DNA of 64,000 nt. Origin: Leptospira koniambonensis. GTDB lineage: Bacteria; Spirochaetota; Leptospiria; Leptospirales; Leptospiraceae. Positions 27,801 through 34,668 of the stretch are shown here, piece after piece. Position numbers and translations under genes: made by a program. Within the stretch, counting starts at the first letter, position 1. Each line of letters starts with the position of its first letter. Below the pieces are notes generated by a model. It searched no databases. It worked only from the letters and a program-made list of their open reading frames with translations, and was not told the DNA's origin. The DNA lies in NCBI RefSeq assembly GCF_004769555.1, contig NZ_RQFY01000012.1:372001-436000 (forward strand), in the 5' to 3' direction.

Positions 27801-29436
27801 AGATCCTCAAGAAAGAAATTATCCAAGACATCTGGCCTTTTTAGAAAATCGAAAAAAATTGGGGCATAGGATCTCTCCTCTTTCTTTATATTCTGAGATA
27901 CATAGTTCTTCCAAGGCTCTATTTCAAACTTTAGATGCTGAGTCTAGATCTTCTGTGTTGGACCTCTTACGTTATTCCTTACCGGAAGAAACCGGTAAGG
28001 AAATGGATGAATTTTTGAATTCTTTTGTGGATCTGGAGAATAGTAAGAAAAATTTTCCAAGACAAGCAAGGATCATGTTGGAGTTTTCGAAATCTTATCT
28101 TTCCAGAGGAGATTTTGATAAGGCGAGGTATTGGATCTCTAAATCGAAAGGAATTCCGGATAAACTTTATTCTTCTGAAATTGAATTTATTAATTCTAAA
28201 ATCTCTTATTTGGAAGGTAAAAAACCGGATAAAATATCTGAGTCTGGCTTTTCAGAATATCTTTCTGAATATGAAAATGCATCTTCTAAAAAGTCTTCCG
28301 AATTTGTGGAATTAGCGAATCGTTTTGTTAAACATAGGAAGAGAAAAAAGTTTAGTTCGGCGGAGAGAAGAGAACTTAATGATTTTATAACATATTTGCA
28401 GACTCTTTCTTTTCAGCAGAATGATTCAGAGACATTTTTTGATCTGGGATTGATCAAGGATAAAATTTCAGCAGTTCGTTCTGCTTTGTTTGGGCGTTCC
28501 GTTTCTTATTCTGATCTTCCTAATTTTAATAAAGTATCCTTTGCAATCGAAGATAAAATCCCGGAAAACCAAGAGTTCTTAGCTTTGATGGATCTGGGTT
28601 TAAAAACTTTTTATATAAAATTTACAAAAGGTAAATCTAAGGGAGATCTTGCGTTTAAGGATAATCGAAAAGTAAGGGCCTCCATTTATAAATATAACGA
28701 AGAAGCGGACAAAGGTGGAGCAGAAGTTTTACTGAGAGAAGCTTTGGAATCTGAGATCCGCCAGAATATTCGCCCTTCCAAAAACAAGACTACGTATTTG
28801 TATCTTTCTTCTTATCATTTCTTGGCTCCTATTTTGCCGAAGGCAGAAGAAGAGATCTATTATGTTGCTGATCCGGAAACTTTACTGAAAAATCCAGTGC
28901 ATAAAGAGAAAGAAGAGTTTTGGGACGGATTTGGTATTATAACTAAGGACGATCCAAATCCTTCTGTTTGGTATTCTCAGTTGCTTCAATTGGAAAACTT
29001 AGAACTTTCTCCTAAGGGAAATCCTTCGATCACTCCTTTTCATGTGGTTAGAGTTCCTTTAGTAGAAGATAGAGAAAAAGGAATTTTGTTCGGAACTATA
29101 TCTGTTTCCGAAGTAGAGCCGAGGACTTTGCAGGGAGTTTGGATGCTCGCTTCTTCTTTTTTAGAAGGTTTTGGAAATGCTTCTTTGAACTTAAGAGATT
29201 CATTATATTATTTAGGAAAATTCTGGAAAGGGCCAGGGATAGTGAATCTTGGATTCCAAGCGGATACTCATAATTCCAGATTTTTGAGAGAGATTTCTTC
29301 CAGAAAAGAAGACTCCAAAACCTCACTTCGGAATCGTTTTTTGAAAACGATGGATACAATGAGGGAAGTGTATCCGGTGGATAAGTATTGGAACGGGTAT
29401 AGACTATTTACGACTTCATTTATTTCGAAGGAGTAG
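21844..29436 (+). CDS. Giant lipoprotein: beta-propeller, TPR-like repeats and CHAT-like regions
   Basis: This 2530-residue protein begins with a lipoprotein signal (VLFFFLFLFCNC). Residues about 55-350 hold PD40/TolB-like propeller blades, such as KPAISPDGKKLAFVSE and SPSLSPDGRYLFYTS. From about 370 to 1490 are helical TPR-like repeats (for example SHMELGEYAQALPYLTEAL). A region at about 1530-1790 (LELREIF, GAVVFTYSE, LSGAGVNLMYL) and a second one at about 2150-2500 (YLYLSSYHFLAPIL, GVWMLASSFLEGFGN) follow the strand order of CHAT proteases but lack the ATHG histidine and SACET cysteine. It is therefore probably a scaffold rather than a protease. It is the last gene of the AsmA-like/DUF1318 unit. 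Confidence 0.75.
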   Translation: MKQGVLFFFLFLFCNCLTFGPAQKVRPIEFDYGPISKNYFNPENDKPFPLTVQRGNNLYNSTTKDGKYLFYTTGQKGNYDIWFRDLKSSIIVPVTEHPSSEYKPAISPDGKKLAFVSEQYDTAGDIVLLEIEPEVWAKKILEGKRFLSDDFEFITNPEYSDISKSDKFSDSDPVWGKDSRVLLFSSDRLTPGTPNLILWDTEGKEKPILLTQSGAVNPYWSQDGNTIVYLSYADSREGEIYSLDLITRKSKRLTNDTYLDFSPSLSPDGRYLFYTSIRSDSDGNRKLDERDNSLIIRLDLSDMKERRLTSGNFSLFDTKYSSFNGGSILFTASYYGTLNIYFLPLSGSIPKASDISSQFELAKEYGKKQSIDDYVLALDSLELYYKEDPLYPIFRAKVLNEKYLIHKKSGKTSEIKKEMSASRLDPKWGFAYVFYLESENKGIPEIKEYFSNIRNHADAQVAGAILEEIGNLEERSGKIDASLNSKQELVIRYPGYYNIHEILRNIGSLQLKEAKKKDWTIPSTLLQAANESESKTIELRNLYGLFEEQILAGKSDSEKISLSEKIESSNKIKERSQVLYRFLMYTKAAGLSGQGAYAESNSLLEPLLKEITPKDPLFLKIHLLRSSNFKGLGSVRYSLESLRTFLENYDHDSGVEISDKEMERFFIYFENLARNYENRSDFLQASLHYFYNTENMFLAKSKSLFQDTVYKDYAIYYQKLMVDTSFKLARSISEKNASSILGNLNPLEFDPLDKKEGLVYIDQYFEKEKILPRARAFLDLATLYGYAYYLINRSVIRETFYYNSGTMDRIKKEAALRDFKQAEYELRWIIFAEPTYHDAYQLLGWLYQYVDIMKSRKPSDKEPADEDKYKDEYSKYFPEKNFEENIELYSQILELLGENFQNKKALSDLRLNLGNNYFLLKNYPKADEQYSLVESYSNYIISKAQFEDYRQKAVFLFNSARASMYMSKYGDAVRKLKNASDIYSKNEFLQLYSGTDYTKNLQSYREKLTLLRTLTGLSHMELGEYAQALPYLTEALELNEPSRLVDPINIRNALAISYQKLGYISKSEENLKEAEILAASRTTLWLPKKVSPKFWESVWDSIWDYVFETVLPDSVRISGSGRFPEAIPPVFQPLLSSGIRVNNLVLEQNYRLAAEETDKRLEYVSKKGLKKTLAGQLVQSQSYADLGFFQYRRNEFEKAKSAFLEENEFLKESANLSGRSTGSFKRYLYSLFASIEASDKKDKNSYSEELNKALAELDGFKRESMENCLSSWSEDMIEGNFVCSETFYKQYYDFDILKATVLYYSGEENLKKGEWLEGFEKLGISSSLLETPSGLPKEIVGLSKDPFPRKERVFHFLSRASVFYRLGDLEKAEECLKAAEEMANVFYFGAELIQTWVLQARLDLISKKPDKAKAKLSKAEELLKKQFHLISDNKSFLLRDLYETKIRAELDSGNPSTAFNDWIRLQRLLNFRNFQKGNWEFREARAEYVKFESDWKNYRNTYFKYQTALETRGDIKKEEAALAQAGAQVSKSLEILRSKLPKRAAFLDPFGPVNEEVLKQNETEIRLLESRGSVVARIKNNSSLKFLNFENESKVETWIKSNFENSGRNLVLDPGNTSIGEILGSQISGISFALSSSILSREERTPKVISSFSPIGGWNYRKVDSDSWTDILEDTDVLVSSFPDVKGDSAFGERTKDTLELREIFSREHRLGAVVFTYSEKPSWRQILKAYAGLSGAGVNLMYLCPGEACVKESLEEIFSGKISNSAIRFGRNLEKSGNRNGEAERLFAKSRKDERISDSSEVFSDLHKARSYAEPNSNLSLKIESDLLRAYQRLKPDFSLDKIFSLRYENRDLNSQKELGLNLCLSRLLETEYKDCGEISLPEAKNEILNGIFALKEGKFPGNSLSSNISADKYDPFLFRLKLSNLALEAYYPDLASSQLGLAKQFISSGSDQEIWKKMETRIRKEKALLEDEEDWSENSNQIELDPQERNYPRHLAFLENRKKLGHRISPLSLYSEIHSSSKALFQTLDAESRSSVLDLLRYSLPEETGKEMDEFLNSFVDLENSKKNFPRQARIMLEFSKSYLSRGDFDKARYWISKSKGIPDKLYSSEIEFINSKISYLEGKKPDKISESGFSEYLSEYENASSKKSSEFVELANRFVKHRKRKKFSSAERRELNDFITYLQTLSFQQNDSETFFDLGLIKDKISAVRSALFGRSVSYSDLPNFNKVSFAIEDKIPENQEFLALMDLGLKTFYIKFTKGKSKGDLAFKDNRKVRASIYKYNEEADKGGAEVLLREALESEIRQNIRPSKNKTTYLYLSSYHFLAPILPKAEEEIYYVADPETLLKNPVHKEKEEFWDGFGIITKDDPNPSVWYSQLLQLENLELSPKGNPSITPFHVVRVPLVEDREKGILFGTISVSEVEPRTLQGVWMLASSFLEGFGNASLNLRDSLYYLGKFWKGPGIVNLGFQADTHNSRFLREISSRKEDSKTSLRNRFLKTMDTMREVYPVDKYWNGYRLFTTSFISKE

Positions 29437-29439
29437 ATT

Positions 29440-29590
29440 TGTCGGAATTCCCGCAAGGATATTGAAATTGCCCCGCCCTGTTCTGGGTGGGGGCTGGCCG
29501 GTGGTACAACACTCCGAATCCTTTATCACAAAATGTAAATCTCCACAAGTAAAATTTATCTCCACTAATCTTGGTTGGAATTCCCGCATC
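29440..29590. repeat. TGTCGGAATTCCCGCA repeat with GC-rich hairpin
   Basis: Four bases after the giant lipoprotein stop begins TGTCGGAATTCCCGCA (29440-29455). A GC-rich hairpin-like block follows (GCCCCGCCC, loop, GGGTGGGGGC, about 29469-29494) and the copy ends near TATCACAAAAT (29524-29534). A second core, TTGGAATTCCCGCATC, is at about 29575-29590. The same order of elements is found at 48125-48275, also just after a stop codon. It may act as a 3'-end hairpin, but its size and recurrence suggest a dispersed element. Confidence 0.6.
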
Positions 29591-29594
29591 CAAA

Positions 29595-30671
29595 TTACTT
29601 CTCTTCTAGTAGCGCCTTTCTCTCTTCCGTGCTTTTCTCCTTTAACTTCCTCATCTCTTCGTGAAACTTTGCAAAGTCCTTTCCTACTTCTGCAAATCTT
29701 CTCTTGAAATATCCGCTTCCAGAATTGTAACGTAACATTCCGATGAAGTCTTCGTTATTCCAATCTCTTTCTGCAAGTTTTTTGGAATTGATCTTGGTCC
29801 ATTTTGTTTGCAGGATTTTCTTACGAAAATTTGAAATGATCTCTAATTTTTTGGCTCGAACGATATCGTCTGCTCCGCCTTCAGAATAAGCGGCTTTCAG
29901 TAGATTTGCAGTTTCTATAATTAGATTTTTATAAAGTTTCGTTTCTTCTTCTGATCTTTTTCTTTCTTCAAATAGTTTTGGGCCGCCGATCTTTAAGACA
30001 TATTCATCTGAGCCTGTATCTTCTACAAAACTCGCATAACTTTCGTTAAATAGAGTATCTCCAGGAAAGTAAACCGTTGCATGTGCCATTTCGTGGATGA
30101 CGATCGAGGCTAAATCTCCTGGATCTTCATATAGTTGAGAAGAGAATAATGGATCTTCAAACCATCCTAAAGTAGAATATCCTGCTGTGATCCGAATTCT
30201 TGTGTCGAAGCCCTGGTCTTTCAAAGATTGTTCTTCTTCTTTTACTTTTTCTAACGAAAAATATCCTTTGTATGGAACTGTTCCCGCGATCGGAAACCAC
30301 CAAGTATAGGATTCGAATTTAAGTGGATGACAAGCGCTTACATGCCAACCAATTGCTGGTCTATCCAATTGAACGAAACTTTTGAATCCACCTTCTGGAG
30401 AAAGTGCGAGCTCAGTGACACCGAATTCTCTGATCTTCTCCACTTCTTTTAATTTTGTTTTTGTGGTTTCTGGTATTTCAGGATCTGCTAAAACTTCTGG
30501 GATCGCTTTTCTTTGTAGAAGTATCTTTGCCTGTTCTTTTCCAAGATGATAGAGATAGGGAATACATCCTTGGCCGGAAAAGAATAGAAAAAACAAAACG
30601 GGTATCCCGGAAAAGAATCCGAGTCGACGATTCTTTCCGTTAGGTAGAAGGTGGGTTGAGTCTGATTGCAT
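29595..30671 (-). CDS. Zinc-dependent aminopeptidase-like lipoprotein (Aminopep family, DUF2265)
   Basis: The protein has a lipoprotein signal (IPVLFFLFFSGQGC) followed by YLYHLGKEQAKILLQRK, the conserved start of this predicted aminopeptidase family. Further family text is WFPIAGTVPYKGYF, AGYSTLGWFEDPL and the zinc motif HEMAH, with a downstream glutamate in FNESYASFVED. It should be an envelope metallopeptidase of unknown substrate. ATG at 30671 (359 residues coded) is preceded by AGGAAG on its strand and gives a proper signal peptide; an upstream in-frame extension to 30785 would run into the HtrA gene. The start codon overlaps that of the divergent HtrA gene. Confidence 0.85.
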   Translation of the reverse strand: MQSDSTHLLPNGKNRRLGFFSGIPVLFFLFFSGQGCIPYLYHLGKEQAKILLQRKAIPEVLADPEIPETTKTKLKEVEKIREFGVTELALSPEGGFKSFVQLDRPAIGWHVSACHPLKFESYTWWFPIAGTVPYKGYFSLEKVKEEEQSLKDQGFDTRIRITAGYSTLGWFEDPLFSSQLYEDPGDLASIVIHEMAHATVYFPGDTLFNESYASFVEDTGSDEYVLKIGGPKLFEERKRSEEETKLYKNLIIETANLLKAAYSEGGADDIVRAKKLEIISNFRKKILQTKWTKINSKKLAERDWNNEDFIGMLRYNSGSGYFKRRFAEVGKDFAKFHEEMRKLKEKSTEERKALLEEK

Positions 30672-31770
30672 GAATATTCGTCTTCCTAAAATCGTTTGGA
30701 TCAATATCGGACTTTTGGTTTTATTCCTATTCGTCCTCATTCTTCCGGGAGAAGGAGGTTTGTCCTCCTTTTTCCGAGGCGGCAAACCACTCGGTTATTC
30801 CGACCAAAGAGCCGGGATCCAATTGCAGAATGCTTTTAGAAATGTTTATAATTCTTCTAAGGATTCTGTAGTTTCTATCCGGACCAAAAAAACAGAAGCG
30901 ATCACAAGTCCTTACCAATATTTCGATTATCGCACCGAAAAACTTTCTTCTTTCGGGAGTGGGTTTTTAATCCATGAAAAAGGATATGTTGTCACAAATT
31001 TTCACGTTATCTCTGACGCGGAAAGTATAGAAGTAATTGCCTCAGACGGTAGTGTTTTCCCCGCTAAATTTGTGGGAAGCCATGAAAGAGCGGATATTGC
31101 TCTTCTAAAAATTAAAGAAGGAAGTGGACTCAAACCTGTTTCTTTTGGTGATTCTGATAAGATAGAAGTGGGGGATTGGGCAATCGCAATCGGTTCTCCT
31201 TTCGGTTTAGAAAGATCTTTTTCGGTAGGTGTGGTTTCTGCAAAATACAGAGAAGATTTGGATGAGACAGGACAAACCCATATCCAAACAGACAGTATGA
31301 TCAATCCAGGTTCCAGCGGTGGACCACTTCTAAACATATACGGAGAAGTAATCGGGATCAATCGTTTGATCCGAAGTGACTCTGGTAGGAACACCGGCAT
31401 CGGTTTTGCTATCCCGATGAATTATGCTAAAAAAATAATCCAGCTTATCGAAGAGAATAAGGGCAGAATTATCAGACCTGCGACCCTGGGTGTGATGGCG
31501 ACTGTCCCACTTCCTGATCATAGGAGAGCCCTAGGAATTCCCGCAGATTGGAAAGGGGTTCTGGTTTATGATATGGATTCAGGTTCTTCGGCAGAAAGTT
31601 CCGGTTTGAAACGATATGACTTCATTATGGAAGCAAACGGAGTCCAAGTTAAAAATATTAATGATCTGAGGGAACAGGTCGGAATAGTAGGATTAGGCGG
31701 CAGGTTAAAACTTAGGATCTACAGGGAGAAATCCCTGCAAGAACTGACCGTTAGATTGATACAGAAATAA
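30670..31770 (+). CDS. HtrA/DegP-type serine protease with one PDZ domain
   Basis: This 366-residue protein has an N-terminal membrane anchor (VWINIGLLVLFLFVLIL) and a trypsin-like domain with the catalytic triad: His in VVTNFHVISDA, Asp in ADIALLKI and Ser in NPGSSGGPLLN. One PDZ domain lies at about 270-366 (GVLVYDMDSGSSAESSGL). It should degrade or process misfolded envelope proteins, like DegS/HtrA. The length fits single-PDZ members. ATG at 30670 shares bases with the start of the divergent metallopeptidase gene. A Shine-Dalgarno sequence is not well placed, so the exact start is moderately uncertain. Confidence 0.94.
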   Translation: MNIRLPKIVWINIGLLVLFLFVLILPGEGGLSSFFRGGKPLGYSDQRAGIQLQNAFRNVYNSSKDSVVSIRTKKTEAITSPYQYFDYRTEKLSSFGSGFLIHEKGYVVTNFHVISDAESIEVIASDGSVFPAKFVGSHERADIALLKIKEGSGLKPVSFGDSDKIEVGDWAIAIGSPFGLERSFSVGVVSAKYREDLDETGQTHIQTDSMINPGSSGGPLLNIYGEVIGINRLIRSDSGRNTGIGFAIPMNYAKKIIQLIEENKGRIIRPATLGVMATVPLPDHRRALGIPADWKGVLVYDMDSGSSAESSGLKRYDFIMEANGVQVKNINDLREQVGIVGLGGRLKLRIYREKSLQELTVRLIQK

Positions 31771-31795
31771 TTTTTCTAAAATCATAAGGCTAGAC

Positions 31796-33100
31796 ATGAG
31801 AAGAAATATCGTTCATAGCGGTGCTGATGCTCTCATTTACGAGATCCGTCAGATCGTAGGAGTCGCTAAAAAGTTAGAAGCTCTCGGAGTTCCGATTACG
31901 TACGAAAATATCGGGGACCCCATCCAAAAAGGAGAGAAGGTCGCTCCTTGGATGAAAAAAATCGTATCTGATCTGATCCTCGAAGACAAATCCTGGGCCT
32001 ATACGGCTACACAAGGATACGAGAAGACCAGAAATTTTTTAGCAGATAAAGTAAACGAAAGAGGCGGGGCCCAGATCACCGCCGAAGATATTTTATTTTT
32101 CAACGGACTTGGTGACGCAGTCGCTAAAATTTTTGGATTCTTACGAAGAGAGGCTCGAGTTATAGGACCAAGTCCTGCATATTCCACTCTTTCTTCTGCA
32201 GAAGCAGCTCACTCTGGCTATGAGCATATGACTTATAATTTAAATCCTGAGCAGGGCTGGATGCCTGATCTGGAAGATATTGAGAATAAGGTCAAATACA
32301 ATGACTCGATTGCGGGTATCCTTTTAATCAATCCGGATAATCCAACCGGCGCAGTATATGATAAAAATGTAATGCGTGAGATCGTAAAGATCGCAGAAAA
32401 ATATGATGTAATGCTTATTTGCGACGAGACTTATGCTCATGTGAATTATTCTGAAACTGGGACGATCCATCTTTCAGAAGTGATCGGAAATAAGGTCCCT
32501 GGAATGGCTCTTCGTTCCGTGTCTAAGGAATTTCCTTGGCCAGGTGGAAGATGCGGCTGGCTGGAGATCTTTAACAAAGATAAAGATCCAGTTTTTGCAC
32601 GTTATGCAAAATCTCTTTTGGATGCTAAAATGTTGGAGGTATGTTCTACCACTCTTCCTCAGATGGCAATTCCAGAAGTATATTCACATCCTCAATTCCT
32701 TCCCCACTTAAAAGAAAGAAATGAGAAGTTCAAGAAGAAGGCGAAACTTGCCACCGAGTCTTTTAAAGGGCTCAAAGGTGTAACTGTAGTAGAGCCTAAA
32801 GGTGCATTCTATCTTACTGTTGCATTCGATAAAGGAATTTTGGGGGATAAGATGACTCTTCCAATTTCTAATCCAAAGGCAGAAGAATTTATACGCCCTC
32901 TTCTTGGGAACTGTGCTCCGGATCGTAGATTTGTGTATTATCTTTTGGCTTCTACAGGGATTTGTGTGGTTCCACTTTCTTCTTTCTGTACGGATCGAGA
33001 TGGTTTTAGGGTCACTCTTCTGGAAGAAGATGAGGAAAAATTCCGTTGGATCTATAACACTTTAAGAAAGAGTATAGAGGACTATACAGCTTCCGTTTAG
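31796..33100 (+). CDS. Pyridoxal-phosphate aminotransferase, class I/II
   Basis: A fold-type I aminotransferase of 434 residues. LLINPDNPTGAVYD contains the conserved NPxNPTG motif, ICDETYAHV holds the PLP aspartate and tyrosine, and SVSKEFPWPGGRCGWLE carries the Schiff-base lysine with the phosphate-binding arginine. The N-terminus (MRRNIVHSGADALIYEIRQI) and an insertion near the C-terminus make it longer than typical AspC. Substrates are probably alanine, aspartate or a related amino acid and 2-oxoglutarate or pyruvate, but sequence alone does not decide. It is followed by murI after 3 bases, so a link with cell-wall amino acids (alanine/glutamate) is possible. Confidence 0.88.
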   Translation: MRRNIVHSGADALIYEIRQIVGVAKKLEALGVPITYENIGDPIQKGEKVAPWMKKIVSDLILEDKSWAYTATQGYEKTRNFLADKVNERGGAQITAEDILFFNGLGDAVAKIFGFLRREARVIGPSPAYSTLSSAEAAHSGYEHMTYNLNPEQGWMPDLEDIENKVKYNDSIAGILLINPDNPTGAVYDKNVMREIVKIAEKYDVMLICDETYAHVNYSETGTIHLSEVIGNKVPGMALRSVSKEFPWPGGRCGWLEIFNKDKDPVFARYAKSLLDAKMLEVCSTTLPQMAIPEVYSHPQFLPHLKERNEKFKKKAKLATESFKGLKGVTVVEPKGAFYLTVAFDKGILGDKMTLPISNPKAEEFIRPLLGNCAPDRRFVYYLLASTGICVVPLSSFCTDRDGFRVTLLEEDEEKFRWIYNTLRKSIEDYTASV

Positions 33101-33103
33101 GAT

Positions 33104-33868
33104 ATGAGTAACAATAAAGAAAGAGTTCCTAAGATCGGAGTGATGGATTCCGGAATGGGAGGACTTTCCGTTCTTAAGGAACTCTTAGATCTTCCATATT
33201 CTGTGAATTTTCTTTATTATGGGGATCTTGCACACGCTCCTTATGGAGAGAAACAAACCTCCGAAGTTTTGGAACTCACTCGTAATGTATGTAATTTTTT
33301 CTTAAAGGAAGAAGTAGATGCGATCCTTCTCGCATGTAATACTGCAACCTCTGCTTCTGCTTATAAATTAAGAGAAGAATTGTCCGTACCTGTATTTGGT
33401 ATGGAACCTGCGATCAAACCTGCGCTCTTGGCACACGCTGGGGAAAAAGTTGCGTTACTCGCCACTTCAGTCACTCATAGGGAAGAAAAGTTACAGGACT
33501 TAAAATCTGAACTTGGCGCATCCGAAAGGGTGGTTCATCTGAATTGTGACGGCCTTGCAACGCTCGTGGATCATGGAAAATGGGAAGAGGCCAAACTTCT
33601 TCTTAAAAACATATTAAAAATCCCTCAAGAACAAGGAATTCGTGCTCTTGTATTGGGATGCACACATTACGTATTCTTAAAAAACGAAATCAAAGACCTA
33701 TATCCAGAGGCTGTTTTGCATGATGGGAACCTTGGGACCGTCCGCCATTTAGTCAGATCTCTTCATTTGGATGAGAAACAAGGGCATCCTAATTATAATC
33801 TGTTCTTTTCTTCCAATACAAATAGGGAAGAAACGGAAGGTTTAGTCTCCCGGTTATTACAAAAATAA
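33104..33868 (+). CDS. murI: Glutamate racemase
   Basis: The enzyme converts L- to D-glutamate for peptidoglycan. The N-terminal motif GVMDSGMGGLSVLKEL and both catalytic cysteine regions, LLACNTATSAS and LGCTHYVFLK, are present. The 254-residue length is normal. It starts 3 bases after the aminotransferase stop, implying co-transcription. Confidence 0.96.
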   Translation: MSNNKERVPKIGVMDSGMGGLSVLKELLDLPYSVNFLYYGDLAHAPYGEKQTSEVLELTRNVCNFFLKEEVDAILLACNTATSASAYKLREELSVPVFGMEPAIKPALLAHAGEKVALLATSVTHREEKLQDLKSELGASERVVHLNCDGLATLVDHGKWEEAKLLLKNILKIPQEQGIRALVLGCTHYVFLKNEIKDLYPEAVLHDGNLGTVRHLVRSLHLDEKQGHPNYNLFFSSNTNREETEGLVSRLLQK

Positions 33869-33869
33869 G

Positions 33870-33925
33870 TTTCGCACGGAGTTCTCGGAGCACGCAGAGA
33901 TGCCGAAGGCAGAGGCGGCCAAAAC
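33870..33925. repeat. CGCACGGAG/CGCAGAG dispersed intergenic repeat copy
   Basis: Just after the murI stop is TTTCGCACGGAGTTCTCGGAG, then CACGCAGAGATGCCGAAGG and CAGAGGCGGCC. The reverse complement of 8457-8557 has the same order of words (GCAGAGTCGCGGAGCCGCC and TTTCGCACGGAGTTCAC). It is non-coding. Confidence 0.6.
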
Positions 33926-34003
33926 TTTTTTGGGAAATTTTTTTCCTAAAGAGTATTTTTTGATTCCCGGTCTAGGTGCTTTGTATTAGCTTTATGAATC
34001 CGT

Positions 34004-34615
34004 ATGAACTCTATATCCCTCTCAAAGATAGTTACGATCCTATTAGTTCCGAGCCTATTCTTCTTCTGCAAACCTAAAGAGGAAGAGACTACGGATGCAG
34101 TTGTCTCCTTCATCGTTGGAAAAGTGACCGCTGAAAAAGCAGGCTCTGTCCTGAAGCCAAGTGATCGTGTTGTGGAATCCGAAACCGTAAAAACAGATAA
34201 GGATGCTACTGTAGATCTAACCACTACTTTAGGGACAGTTAGACTCTTGGGTGGTTCGGAGGCTTCTATTGCTGCATTGAGAGCAGATCAAAATTATATT
34301 AAGGTCAACTCAGGTAATATTTTAGTAAAAGTCGCCAAACTGAAAAAGAACGAATCTATCTCCATCGACACTCCTACCGTAGTTGCTGCTGTTAGAGGAA
34401 CCCAATTTTGGGGACAAGTGAATCCTGCTAATGAAACAGGAACTTTTGCAGTTCGCGAAGGAAGCGTTCAGATCACTAGAAAAGACGATGAGGCCCGAGT
34501 TTTAGTAAAAGCGGGAGAAGCAGTGGATTTAGGCCCTGGGATCAAGGCTCTAAAAGTTCGCCCTGCAGCGGCGGGTGAGCTCTCCGCAATGGAACAAATC
34601 GATCAAATGAAATAG
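34004..34615 (+). CDS. FecR-domain lipoprotein
   Basis: A 203-residue predicted lipoprotein: IVTILLVPSLFFFC is the signal with cysteine anchor. The mature part has a FecR-type beta domain, including VVSFIVGKVTAEKAGS, VKTDKDATVDLTTTLGTVRL and PTVVAAVRGTQFWG, with FAVREGSVQI downstream. In Leptospira such proteins are typically surface or periplasmic lipoproteins of unknown role rather than iron regulators, because the membrane-spanning anti-sigma part is absent. It stands alone between murI and purM; the Shine-Dalgarno sequence is weak. Confidence 0.88.
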   Translation: MNSISLSKIVTILLVPSLFFFCKPKEEETTDAVVSFIVGKVTAEKAGSVLKPSDRVVESETVKTDKDATVDLTTTLGTVRLLGGSEASIAALRADQNYIKVNSGNILVKVAKLKKNESISIDTPTVVAAVRGTQFWGQVNPANETGTFAVREGSVQITRKDDEARVLVKAGEAVDLGPGIKALKVRPAAAGELSAMEQIDQMK

Positions 34616-34668
34616 CTTTTTTTCTGGGCATTAGATCCGATCCGGGAATTCTGTTCTGGAGCGGGTCC

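Noticed and set aside
29462..29707. 81-residue open frame after the giant lipoprotein gene
   Set aside because: It covers the dispersed repeat and runs antisense into the metallopeptidase gene; it has no domain or ribosome site.
30672..30785. Upstream extension of the metallopeptidase frame
   Set aside because: It would run antisense through the HtrA membrane anchor and would bury the lipoprotein signal peptide inside the protein.
34004..34615. FecR-domain protein considered as an iron-signalling anti-sigma regulator
   Set aside because: No N-terminal cytoplasmic domain, sigma factor gene or TonB receptor is nearby, and the chain starts with a lipoprotein signal.
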